64,000 nt of DNA from Murimonas intestini (GTDB taxonomy: Bacteria; Bacillota; Clostridia; Lachnospirales; Lachnospiraceae). Where the stretch lies: positions 124,001-188,000 of the forward strand of contig QGGY01000007.1 in the NCBI GenBank assembly GCA_003148945.1, in the 5' to 3' direction. The notes under the pieces are model-generated. The model had not been told where the DNA came from and did not search any database. It saw only the letters and a list, made by a program, of their open reading frames with translations. Made by a program: the position numbers and the translations under genes. Shown here in pieces: positions 1-7,688 of the stretch. Position 1 is the stretch's first letter; every line of letters begins with the position of its first letter.

Positions 1-470
1 GGGCTTCCCTGGAAATATCTCATGGCTTTAGTCCAGCAGTTTCCCCTTATGCCTGCTTCAAGAGTTCTCCATGTACTCGCCGCAGCCTCATGTGTTAACG
101 GCGCATTCCTGATCCAGTCCAGGAGAAGCCGCACAAAACAGTCCGCATATTTCTCATCCCCCGTCATATGATATGCCTGGCCAAGACAGATAAAATACCG
201 GTGCCGGTTCATCTGGTATATGAATTCCGGATCATTTCCCGGCATATACTCCCAGTCAACATCACTTTCGAAAGTCACCGGAGCATGAGTCTGCTCCATA
301 TCCCAGGGCAGATCAAACAAAAATGTATTTCTGCAGAGCTTATTTGCTGTCTCTATGATATGTGCCGACTCCAACGGCCAGTTCTTCAGCGCCCAGCTGC
401 CGATGGAGCTAAATTCAGTCCGGACATTTACTTGATCAGTACAAATATTTTTTTCATTATGCTTCTTCAT
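1..470 (-). CDS. Heparinase II/III-family lyase, N-terminal part (cut by window edge)
   Basis: About 155 residues of the N-terminus are visible; the C-terminal catalytic region lies outside the window. The visible part resembles the alpha-helical toroid domain of heparinase II/III and alginate lyases, with WEYMPGNDPEFIYQMNRH, a following helix with LLLDWI, and STWRTLEAGIRG near the edge. Family members cleave uronic-acid polysaccharides by beta-elimination. The ATG at 470 directly follows the TAG of the upstream PHP gene, and a GGAGG lies 8 bases before it inside that gene, so the two are translationally coupled. No signal peptide is seen, which suggests an intracellular enzyme acting on imported oligosaccharides. 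Family is fairly sure; substrate is unknown. Confidence 0.75.
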   Translation of the reverse strand, partial: MKKHNEKNICTDQVNVRTEFSSIGSWALKNWPLESAHIIETANKLCRNTFLFDLPWDMEQTHAPVTFESDVDWEYMPGNDPEFIYQMNRHRYFICLGQAYHMTGDEKYADCFVRLLLDWIRNAPLTHEAAASTWRTLEAGIRGNCWTKAMRYFQGS

Positions 471-1436
471 CTACTCTGCCTCCAAAAAGTAAGCATTTGA
501 ATTTGCATACTTTCCATTCACATCCTGGATCTGCACCCTTATGTAGCCCTCTGTTCCGCTTAACGCAAACCTGGCACAGCTGATTTCTTCTCCCGACAGC
601 GCTGTCTTCTGCGGACAGTTCCTCCCGGCTGTTATGACATATATCCTCTTCACCGGAGAGGTTTCCACGATCAGTTCATCCTTCTCAATATAAAGCCTGT
701 ATATCTCCGGTCCCATGGTACTGTAAAAGTTTCCTTTTATTAAAGCCTCCATGATTGCCCCATGAGTCAGTTCCCGTGCTTTCACCATTATACAGCCCCC
801 AAAAGAATCACAGAGAGGATCTCCAAACGGATACTGGTTATGATTGTCATCCGTGGCAAGGCACCTTAGCCCCATACCGCAGCGCAGCATTTCATCATAA
901 GCCTGAGGATGATATCCATACATGCCATCCAGCTCACACCCATGATTATATATCTCCATTCCCCAAAGATGACGCAGGTCTTTATAATCCTCATAAGTCT
1001 GCATAGACCAGTATGGATGGTTATAGCACGCCAAAAAACCGGAATCCTTCATTCTTTCCAGATAGGCATTTATTCCCTCTTTGTCCTGATAACACACCTT
1101 GGGAAGCAGATTTTCAAGCTCATCTTCTGTGCGGCACTGGGGGCGGGTATCATAGAAGTTGATGTGGTACGTCTTATCTTCCGGCAGCAGCCTGTCTTTA
1201 CTGCGCTCATTCAGGCTTACTTCCAGAGCCGGAAGCGTGATAAATTCCCCGTCATCCAGTTCCTGATGATTTCTGTATATTTCGTGGTCTGTAAATGCCA
1301 GAATCTGATATCCTCTCTCTTTATATGCTCTTTTACTCTGCTCCGGTGTCATTATACCGTCCGATACTATTGTGTGGCTGTGAAGATTTCCTTTGTAAAA
1401 CTTCCCTGCTTCAGGCAATAACTCTTTATCTCTCAT
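471..1436 (-). CDS. PHP-domain metal-dependent phosphoesterase
   Basis: A 321-residue PHP-superfamily protein, expected to be a metal-dependent phosphoesterase. The N-terminal metal motif is NLHSHT (His19, His21), followed by FTDHE (Asp50, His51), Glu72 and His91, then CYNHPYW and ATDDNHN, which together supply the trinuclear site. After the barrel comes a short beta-rich C-terminal part starting near IYRLYI. There is no signal peptide. The start is supported by AAAGGAGAG upstream. It lies between a GH95 gene (57-base gap) and the heparinase-like gene, so it probably belongs to a glycan-use operon. PHP proteins occur in several such loci but their substrate there is not known, and none is inferred here. 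Confidence 0.85.
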   Translation of the reverse strand: MRDKELLPEAGKFYKGNLHSHTIVSDGIMTPEQSKRAYKERGYQILAFTDHEIYRNHQELDDGEFITLPALEVSLNERSKDRLLPEDKTYHINFYDTRPQCRTEDELENLLPKVCYQDKEGINAYLERMKDSGFLACYNHPYWSMQTYEDYKDLRHLWGMEIYNHGCELDGMYGYHPQAYDEMLRCGMGLRCLATDDNHNQYPFGDPLCDSFGGCIMVKARELTHGAIMEALIKGNFYSTMGPEIYRLYIEKDELIVETSPVKRIYVITAGRNCPQKTALSGEEISCARFALSGTEGYIRVQIQDVNGKYANSNAYFLEAE

Positions 1437-1493
1437 TTTCTTCTCTCCTTTTGTATGTAATGCAAAGATTTCCTTGTAAGAATTCCATAGCTG

Positions 1494-3716
1494 TTACAGT
1501 ATAAGACAATATTCCTGAAATGCCTCAAGCTGTACTTCCCGCTCCGAACCATTGGCATGAACCATCAGACGTCTGCTCTTTTTCGGAAAGAATTCTATCC
1601 TTTTCACCTGTCCCTGTTCCCAGTTAAAATTTATAGAAAGCCTTCCCTTCAGGCACAGCCCGCTTACGGCTCCCTGATGCCACTGTATTGGAAGTGCAGG
1701 AAGCATATACAGCATTTCACCCTCTTCTATTACTAATGCCTCCATAAGCGCTGCGCAAAAACCAAAGTTTCCGTCGATCTGAAAAGGCGGATGCATATCC
1801 CAGAGATTATCTGCCACACTTTTCTTTAGAAAAAGCCTGAGATGCTCCCCGAATGCTTCCCCGTCAAACAGCCTTGCATAAAAACACATGATCCATATTC
1901 TGCTCCATCCTGTATGCCCCCCTCCGTGCTCCAGCCGGTATTCCAGGGTCTTTCTGGCCCCCTCCGATAACTCCTGATTCCCGGGGCTTATTTCATGTCC
2001 GGGATACAGACCGTAGAGCTGGGAAATATGGCGGTGGCCCGGTTCTGTCTCTTCATACTCCTCTTCCCATTCCAGTATCCTGCCGTCCCTTCCAAAACGG
2101 ATTCCAGGCACATGCTCCAGGATCCCGGCAGCCTTGCAGGCCGCATCCTGCTCTCTCTCTGTTATTTTCTCCGTAGTCAGCTTACGTTTTACTGCCTCCA
2201 GATAATCGCCTGCAGCCTCCCGGAGGATCTGACAGTCCATGGAAGGCCCCATGGTGACTGCAGCTTCCTGCCCATCAGCCGTCCTGTAAGTATTTTCAGG
2301 AGACACAGAAGGGCCTGTCAGCCATCTTCCATCCTCACGTCTTTCAAGATAGTCATAGAAAAATTCTACTGTCTCCATCAGCATAGGAAGAACTGTCTTC
2401 TCTAATAATTCCTCTTCCTCATTATACAAATAAATATCATAAAGCTGTGCCGCCAGCCATGCTCCGCCCATTGGCCAGATACATGCAGAAGACCACAGTC
2501 CGTCAATGGCCGTATCTCCCCAGAGATTCGTATTATGATGGGCCACAAAACCACGGCAGCCATAGAGCAGCTTAGCTGTCCTTCTCCCATTTGAAAGCAT
2601 TTTCTCTGCCAGGTTCACCAGCGGAGAGATACATTCCGATAAGCCTGCCCTGGCTGCCATCCAATAATTCATCTGCAGATTAATGTTTATAGTATAGGCA
2701 CATTCCCAGGGAGGTATAAAGCTTCCGTTCCAGATTCCCTGCAGGTTCGCCGGAAGGGCACAATAATAAGAACTGGACAGGAGCAGATACCTTCCATAGG
2801 CAAACAGAAGCTCTGAAAGTTCAGCCGTGCTTCCATTTCGTAAAAGTTCATCCGCCGGAAGCTCCTGCCTTTTTTCATCCATGTTTAAAGAAAGTGACAT
2901 TTTATTATATAAGGAGCGGTACTCTTTTTCATGCTTCAGTTTCTTTTCCTCATAAGTAAGAGATCCGGCCCTTTTCAGATTATCCTTACATTTTTCCATA
3001 GGATCACCGCCCTCATAATCTGTGGCGGCGGTGACATAAATAACTGCACTGGAAGCTCCATCCACTGCTGCAATATCTCCTGCCTCAGAAACTTTTCCAT
3101 CCGTCTCCCCGATCTGTGCAGCCAGCACATAGCGTATACCCGTGCCGCCCGCCAAATACAATATCCCTTCCTCTGTTCTTCCTCCCCTTTCTTCAAAAGG
3201 CCGGCGGTTCAGATTCATCTGGAATGACAGCTCCTGCCGGCTGCAGGACAAATGGATGCATATAGTATTTGAAAAAAGATCCGCAAAACACTCTCTTCTA
3301 AAAAATGTCTCCCCTGCAAAATACTCCACACTTGACAGAGCTTTATCCAGATCCAGGTCCCTGCGGTAACAGCTGACTTTCCCTTTTTTCCGCCCATACC
3401 AGAAAGCCAGCCGCACCTCGCCTGCCGGCTGATAGGGATTAATATATTTAGGAATTCCTGTGAGGCTCATCCTTGCCAGACGCTGTGCCTCCTCTGCAGC
3501 TCCCTCCCTCAAAAGTCTCCTTATCTCTCCAAGCGCCTCACTCCCCTGAGGATTTTCCCTTCCTCTCCATTCTCCGTACCAGAGGGATTCCTCATTTATC
3601 AGCAGATTCTCCTCGTCTATTCCTCCCTGCTGTGTCATCCCCAGCCTTCCATTTCCCACCGGAAATCCCATCTGCCAATCCGCTGCCGGTTTCGTAAGAT
3701 AAAAATGATGCCCCAT
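1494..3716 (-). CDS. Glycoside hydrolase family 95 (alpha-L-fucosidase/galactosidase type)
   Basis: A 740-residue protein, a typical length for GH95. Family hallmarks are FPVGNGRLGM and LLINEESLWYGEW at the N-terminal beta domain, HNTNLWGDTAIDGLW in the (alpha/alpha)6 barrel, SPENTY, HISQLYGLYPGHEIS, GHTGWSRIW and DGNFGFCAALMEAL. GH95 enzymes are inverting hydrolases that remove alpha-1,2-L-fucose or alpha-L-galactose. No signal peptide is present, so it should act in the cytoplasm. ATG at 3716 has AAAGGAGAATGAT before it. It is the first gene of an operon that continues to the PHP and heparinase-like genes. No convincing sigma-A promoter was identified upstream. Exact sugar specificity is not readable. 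Confidence 0.9.
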   Translation of the reverse strand: MGHHFYLTKPAADWQMGFPVGNGRLGMTQQGGIDEENLLINEESLWYGEWRGRENPQGSEALGEIRRLLREGAAEEAQRLARMSLTGIPKYINPYQPAGEVRLAFWYGRKKGKVSCYRRDLDLDKALSSVEYFAGETFFRRECFADLFSNTICIHLSCSRQELSFQMNLNRRPFEERGGRTEEGILYLAGGTGIRYVLAAQIGETDGKVSEAGDIAAVDGASSAVIYVTAATDYEGGDPMEKCKDNLKRAGSLTYEEKKLKHEKEYRSLYNKMSLSLNMDEKRQELPADELLRNGSTAELSELLFAYGRYLLLSSSYYCALPANLQGIWNGSFIPPWECAYTININLQMNYWMAARAGLSECISPLVNLAEKMLSNGRRTAKLLYGCRGFVAHHNTNLWGDTAIDGLWSSACIWPMGGAWLAAQLYDIYLYNEEEELLEKTVLPMLMETVEFFYDYLERREDGRWLTGPSVSPENTYRTADGQEAAVTMGPSMDCQILREAAGDYLEAVKRKLTTEKITEREQDAACKAAGILEHVPGIRFGRDGRILEWEEEYEETEPGHRHISQLYGLYPGHEISPGNQELSEGARKTLEYRLEHGGGHTGWSRIWIMCFYARLFDGEAFGEHLRLFLKKSVADNLWDMHPPFQIDGNFGFCAALMEALVIEEGEMLYMLPALPIQWHQGAVSGLCLKGRLSINFNWEQGQVKRIEFFPKKSRRLMVHANGSEREVQLEAFQEYCLIL

Positions 3717-3833
3717 ATCATTCTCCTTTGCATCTTTCCCGTTTTCTTTTTACTTCCAGTGTATCATGTGGAGGTGGCTCAGGGTATCTTCAATTTTTTA
3801 TTTTTAATGGGGATTTTTGTACTAATTCTAATA

Positions 3834-3881
3834 AAAAAGCATCATCTTAGACATTAAGTAAAAAACGCCCAAAATGATGCC
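3834..3881 (-). terminator. Rho-independent terminator of the MazG/ATPase operon
   Basis: On the minus strand GCATCATTTT pairs with AAGATGATGC across a 22-base loop and is followed by six T. It lies 70 bases after the mazG-like stop. It is similar in sequence to the hairpin at 6348-6391. Confidence 0.7.
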
Positions 3882-3951
3882 CACTGCCTTTTTATCAAAG
3901 CCTTATACTATGTGACTACTGTAATATTTAACGGAATAGCCGCATATCCGT

Positions 3952-4308
3952 TTATTCATTATACTTTTCATTCATTCCTTTTGATGTTTCAACAGGATAT
4001 TTTTTATCGTTTTTTATAATCTTGTCCTCCAGTATTTCTTTTAGATCAAGTCCATACATCTGGGCAAACCTGAGGAGAAAAAACAATACATCAGCCAGTT
4101 CTTCCCCCACATGTTCTCTCTTGGCCGGAGAGTCAAAGATAGCCCGCATCTGCTCATCAGACTTGAATCTGAAAATATCCAGGAGTTCATTAGCTTCCGT
4201 AGATATGCCTATAGCCAGATCTTTAGGATTATGATACTGATCCCAGTCACGAGCCTCACAAAAATCTCTTACCATTTTCATCAATTCCTGTACTGTATAA
4301 TTTTCCAT
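3952..4308 (-). CDS. MazG-like nucleotide pyrophosphohydrolase
   Basis: A 118-residue all-alpha NTP-PPase of the MazG/RS21-C6 type, expected to hydrolyse (d)NTPs to the monophosphate and pyrophosphate. The metal motif is E38xxE41 (EANE) and E70xxD73 (EELADVLFFLLRF), and the C-terminal KNDKKYPVE is typical of the group. Its ATG at 4308 overlaps the TAA of the upstream ATPase gene (TAATG), so the two are translated together. Single-domain MazG proteins next to DUF2075 ATPases recur in accessory and defence regions, and a role in nucleotide control during phage infection is an inference. The local DNA looks more AT-rich than the flanks. Family assignment is confident; physiological substrate is not. 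Confidence 0.88.
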   Translation of the reverse strand: MENYTVQELMKMVRDFCEARDWDQYHNPKDLAIGISTEANELLDIFRFKSDEQMRAIFDSPAKREHVGEELADVLFFLLRFAQMYGLDLKEILEDKIIKNDKKYPVETSKGMNEKYNE

Positions 4309-6173
4309 TATTTTATCCTCTCTCTCAAATAATCGGCCAGTTTCTGATCAACACAATATATATAGCATCCTCTCATTCCTCTTGTCATCAGAGTTCTATA
4401 CGTGTTTTTTATTATCTCATCTGACAGCTGCTTTGCTTTTTCCGGATCTTCTTTATATAGTTTTTTTATTCCTTTCAGGGATTGATCTGAACGGGCTCGT
4501 TTTGTGTAATCTGTTATAATCCTGCCGTTCTCATATCTCATATCCTCGCCAATAATAACACCTACATAATCAAACTCCAGTCCCTGGGAAGTATGTATGC
4601 AGCCTGCTTCTGAAACAGAACCTTCATCAATTGCAAATGTTGTAGTATTTTCCAAATTCCAGCTAATCTCAAAATCTCCGATCTTAATATCATGTTCCTC
4701 TGTTTTATTCCTGTTAGCCTTCACCCATTCCCAACAGTAACCTGCCAGTATCCTGGCCCGGTTTGATATTCTGTTCTTTTCTATAATGATCTGGCGCATC
4801 TCTTCCGGAGAGTCTAAAATTTTTATATCGTAGTCAATTCCTTCCAAGTCGTAATTGGCTGTTTCCTGGATTTCCAGCACGTCATCCAGCCAAGCTAAAT
4901 AACCATCCGACCCATTACACCTGAATTGTAAAACAAGTTTTTGTTCGTAGATCTGTGCCCCTTCTTCCCTGGCCCATTTTCGGATTTCCTCAACGCTTCC
5001 GATATCGCTTAGAGTAACACGCTGGTTTTCATCTATAAAAAATACGCTGCACTTAGCTGCACGAATAATTTCTTTAATCTGGTTCTCACCCTTATTATGA
5101 AACATTCCTGATTTTTGATTCAATCGGTGCGCCTCATCTACCAAGAGAGTATCCACAGTATTTTCCCGGGCGTCTACATACACACCCGAACCCTTAAACA
5201 AATTATCCACACTTGCCTTCTTTACAGATCCCTTTAATTTTTTCTGGTAGACGTTTCTGGGAGCACTGTTTTTAGAAACATACTGGCAATACTGGCTTTC
5301 ACAAGTCAATTGGGCCAGCAGATTAACAGCCACTACCGTTTTTCCTGTTCCCGGTCCTCCCTTTACGATCATCACACGCTTCTTCCCGTCATGCTGTGAC
5401 TGCTTGGATATATACAGGATCTCTTCGTAAACTACTTTCTGGTCATCAAGCATTACAAATTCTCGGTTTCCTTTCAGCATCTTTGCTATGGAATCCTGAA
5501 GACTTTTTGATGGCCTGATTTTCCCCTGGTCAATATCGTAAATCAACTGCCTGTCATCGCCTCTGACAATATCTTTCTTTATAAATCCCCGTAAATCCTT
5601 TACCTGACCGCGTGTAAATGCAGGGGCATCATCCAGATACTCTTTATATTGTAAAGCATCAATGACATCAGGTTCATGACGCCTGTAATTATGTAAATAC
5701 GAACAAGGGTGCAGACAAATATTGTGAAGCTGAACCGACTGATTATAGTCCTGGATCATTGTTGCATAAGACCAGGCCTGGTATGAAGGATGAACTACAT
5801 TCCTCATTGCATTTCCAGTATATGTCCTGACAAGAGCATCCCGGCTTTCTACAGCTTCCAGATGATCCCACTGTTTTAACTCAATGATGATAACATTTCC
5901 CTGGTTCTGCCTGTCATATCCTGAAATCAAAAAATCCACTCTCTTTGAGGTCTGAGGAATGTTGTATTCAATAGCCACACCAGCATCGGAGGGTATCTCC
6001 ATGTCATTCAAAACCTTATACATGTATTCTAATGAATTTTCCCATGCACGGAACTCATTTATTGCTGTACGGCGGTTCATTTTTTTATATATATTTTCCT
6101 CAATTTCAACGGCAATCGTATCTTCTTCCACACTCTTTAAAAAGTCTGTCTTTATTCCATCGTATATAATCAT
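4308..6173 (-). CDS. DUF2075/Schlafen-like ATPase with N-terminal nuclease-like domain
   Basis: A 621-residue protein. Residues ~60-105 carry a PD-(D/E)XK-like core: RVDFLI (Asp80) and IIELKQ (Glu98, Lys100). A superfamily 1-like helicase/ATPase follows, with Walker A GGPGTGKT (272-279), Walker B LLVDEAHRL (DEAH 346-349), a second FFIDENQRVT, then HTSQGLEFDYVGV and a terminal YRTLMTRGMRGCYIY. This is the DUF2075 arrangement. Such proteins are thought to process nucleic acid and are common in defence islands; the nuclease role here is inferred from the motif only. The ATG at 6173 has only a weak ribosome site. It is first in a two-gene operon with the MazG-like gene. Confidence 0.85.
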   Translation of the reverse strand: MIIYDGIKTDFLKSVEEDTIAVEIEENIYKKMNRRTAINEFRAWENSLEYMYKVLNDMEIPSDAGVAIEYNIPQTSKRVDFLISGYDRQNQGNVIIIELKQWDHLEAVESRDALVRTYTGNAMRNVVHPSYQAWSYATMIQDYNQSVQLHNICLHPCSYLHNYRRHEPDVIDALQYKEYLDDAPAFTRGQVKDLRGFIKKDIVRGDDRQLIYDIDQGKIRPSKSLQDSIAKMLKGNREFVMLDDQKVVYEEILYISKQSQHDGKKRVMIVKGGPGTGKTVVAVNLLAQLTCESQYCQYVSKNSAPRNVYQKKLKGSVKKASVDNLFKGSGVYVDARENTVDTLLVDEAHRLNQKSGMFHNKGENQIKEIIRAAKCSVFFIDENQRVTLSDIGSVEEIRKWAREEGAQIYEQKLVLQFRCNGSDGYLAWLDDVLEIQETANYDLEGIDYDIKILDSPEEMRQIIIEKNRISNRARILAGYCWEWVKANRNKTEEHDIKIGDFEISWNLENTTTFAIDEGSVSEAGCIHTSQGLEFDYVGVIIGEDMRYENGRIITDYTKRARSDQSLKGIKKLYKEDPEKAKQLSDEIIKNTYRTLMTRGMRGCYIYCVDQKLADYLRERIK

Positions 6174-6244
6174 TTTTCTGTCCAGTCTTTAAATTTATAT
6201 CATATTTTATAGTTATTCATTTTTATGATAATACAGTTTTCTAT

Positions 6245-6274
6245 ATCTTACCACAGAATTACTTATTCCATCAA
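6245..6274 (-). promoter_or_regulatory. Candidate promoter of the ATPase/MazG operon
   Basis: On the minus strand TTGATG and TAAGAT are separated by 18 bases, about 70 bases before the ATPase start codon. It is a moderate match to the sigma-A consensus. Confidence 0.4.
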
Positions 6275-6347
6275 GTATACTAAAATGCAGCTGTCAGGTT
6301 AATTGCCTCCATACAGCCACCCTTTTAATCGCAATAAATTAATACTG

Positions 6348-6391
6348 GCACCATCCCAGGTATTTTGCAGTAAAATACCCGAAATGATGCC
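6348..6391 (-). terminator. Terminator-like palindrome after the PpiC gene
   Basis: Nested palindrome: GGTATTTT pairs perfectly with AAAATACC over a five-base loop, and the outer GGCACCAT pairs imperfectly with ATGATGCC. It lies downstream of the minus-strand PpiC gene. Only a weak T-run follows. It resembles the terminator at 3839-3881; most differences in the aligned left half are transitions. Confidence 0.5.
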
Positions 6392-6402
6392 TATTTATCA
6401 AT

Positions 6403-6445
6403 ACTATTTAAAAACTGTTCAGTATCTGGCCAGTTACTCTATTTA
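6403..6445. repeat. 27-bp GTAAC-type palindrome with near-perfect 8-bp flanking repeat
   Basis: The core 6411-6437 begins AAAACTGTTCAGTA and ends CCAGTTAC. It is flanked by actattta (6403-6410) and tctattta (6438-6445), which match at 7 of 8 positions. The same core occurs at 31840 and 34763, and the same ends occur at 10183. It looks like a small insertion remnant with a target duplication. Confidence 0.55.
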
Positions 6446-6466
6446 ACACTTTTTCTGTCCGCTATA

Positions 6467-7600
6467 CTATTCCATGTAAACAATCTCTGCCTCTTCTTTT
6501 AACTGCGCAAGGCGTTCCTCCATCTTTACATTTGCCTGTTCTCCGTAAATGTCCTCCCTGAGTGCAGCTGCCAGTGCATCTGAAAGCTCCACAGGGCCGT
6601 CCGGTACATCCTTCAGATAATAGAGGATATGTACATGATCTCCAAATACATGAGGCTGGCTGTAATCTCCGCTCTTCTGCATATCATCCCCAAAGGCAGC
6701 CTCCACAAAAGCTTCCTCCCAGAAAACAGAGTCCTTATGTACCTGATATCCCGTCTCAAGAAAGCTTTCGTCATTAAATGAACTGTCCTCACCATAATCG
6801 GCAATCAGGGTTTCAAAAGATTCTCCCTCCTCTAATCGGGCATAGATTTCATCTGTTTTCTCTTTTACCGACTCCAGTTTTGCCTTCTCGTCATCCCCGT
6901 CTGCCGTTATCATGATCTGGAGAATGGCCCTGTATCCTGCCGGACGGTACCAGACCTCCTGCCCATTGGCCATTGCTGTCTCAAAGGACTCAACATCATT
7001 TTCATATGCCGTTTTACTTTCCTCAACACGCTGTTTATACGCTTCCTGCACTTCTTCATCAGTGATTTCCGGTTCATCCTTCATCAGCCACTGCTCGTAT
7101 TTTTCTGAGGCCAGCGCATTGCGGTAATAATTCTGCATGTATTCCAGCGTATAGCCGTTTTCCTTCAGATAATTCTGCGCCCGCTCAGAAGCTGTCAGTT
7201 CTGTATCTTCCTGATCCCCGCCCGGCTGTGTATCGTAATTTTCATACTGTTCTGACAGATTCTCCCATGAAGCCTGTGCAGCCGCTTCAATAGCTGATTC
7301 TTCCTCATCCGATGTGTCATAGCAGCCTTGTGTTGTCATATCCTGTGTCAGCAGACAATCATCCACCAGCTCCTGCAGCGCTGAAGACCTTATGATCTCT
7401 GTGGTACTCTCATCAGAGGCTTCAATTCCATACAGAGCCATCCGGCTGCTGAGTGTACTGACCATATTTTCCAGTTCCGTCTGAAGTATCTCCTCGCCGT
7501 TCACTGTTGCCGCAGCTCTGTTCTCTTCAGCCGCTGTCTCAAATGCAGGGACAAGCAGCATAGCCAGTGTCAATATACAGCCAAGCATTTTTTTCATCAT
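6467..7600 (-). CDS. Secreted SurA/PpiC-type foldase, degenerate parvulin domain
   Basis: About 377 residues with a Sec signal peptide at the N-terminus (hydrophobic core MLGCILTLAMLLVPAF). The SurA-like N-terminal chaperone domain follows: AATVNGEEILQTELENMV and LVDDCLLTQ. Near the middle lies YRAILQIMI, in the position of the parvulin HIL strand, and a late FGDHVHILYY replaces the usual FGYHII. The GGDLG segment of active parvulins is missing, so isomerase activity is doubtful and holdase activity is more likely. I take ATG at 7600 because AGGAG lies 5 bases before it; the upstream GTG at 7606 is too close. It follows a secreted GH3 gene, so it may assist folding of the exported hydrolases. 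Confidence 0.75.
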   Translation of the reverse strand: MMKKMLGCILTLAMLLVPAFETAAEENRAAATVNGEEILQTELENMVSTLSSRMALYGIEASDESTTEIIRSSALQELVDDCLLTQDMTTQGCYDTSDEEESAIEAAAQASWENLSEQYENYDTQPGGDQEDTELTASERAQNYLKENGYTLEYMQNYYRNALASEKYEQWLMKDEPEITDEEVQEAYKQRVEESKTAYENDVESFETAMANGQEVWYRPAGYRAILQIMITADGDDEKAKLESVKEKTDEIYARLEEGESFETLIADYGEDSSFNDESFLETGYQVHKDSVFWEEAFVEAAFGDDMQKSGDYSQPHVFGDHVHILYYLKDVPDGPVELSDALAAALREDIYGEQANVKMEERLAQLKEEAEIVYME

Positions 7601-7626
7601 GTTCACTCCTGTTCCCTATAAAGCCG

Positions 7627-7666
7627 GATACCCGGCAGAAGGCACTATGCCGCACTGCCGGGTATC
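7627..7666 (-). terminator. Intercistronic hairpin between GH3 and PpiC genes
   Basis: GATACCCGGCAG (7627-7638) pairs perfectly with CTGCCGGGTATC (7655-7666), loop 16 bases. It follows the GH3 stop on the minus strand. The T-run is weak, so it may be a partial terminator or an mRNA end-protecting hairpin. Confidence 0.6.
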
Positions 7667-7688
7667 TGCTATACTCTTAATTAACCTG

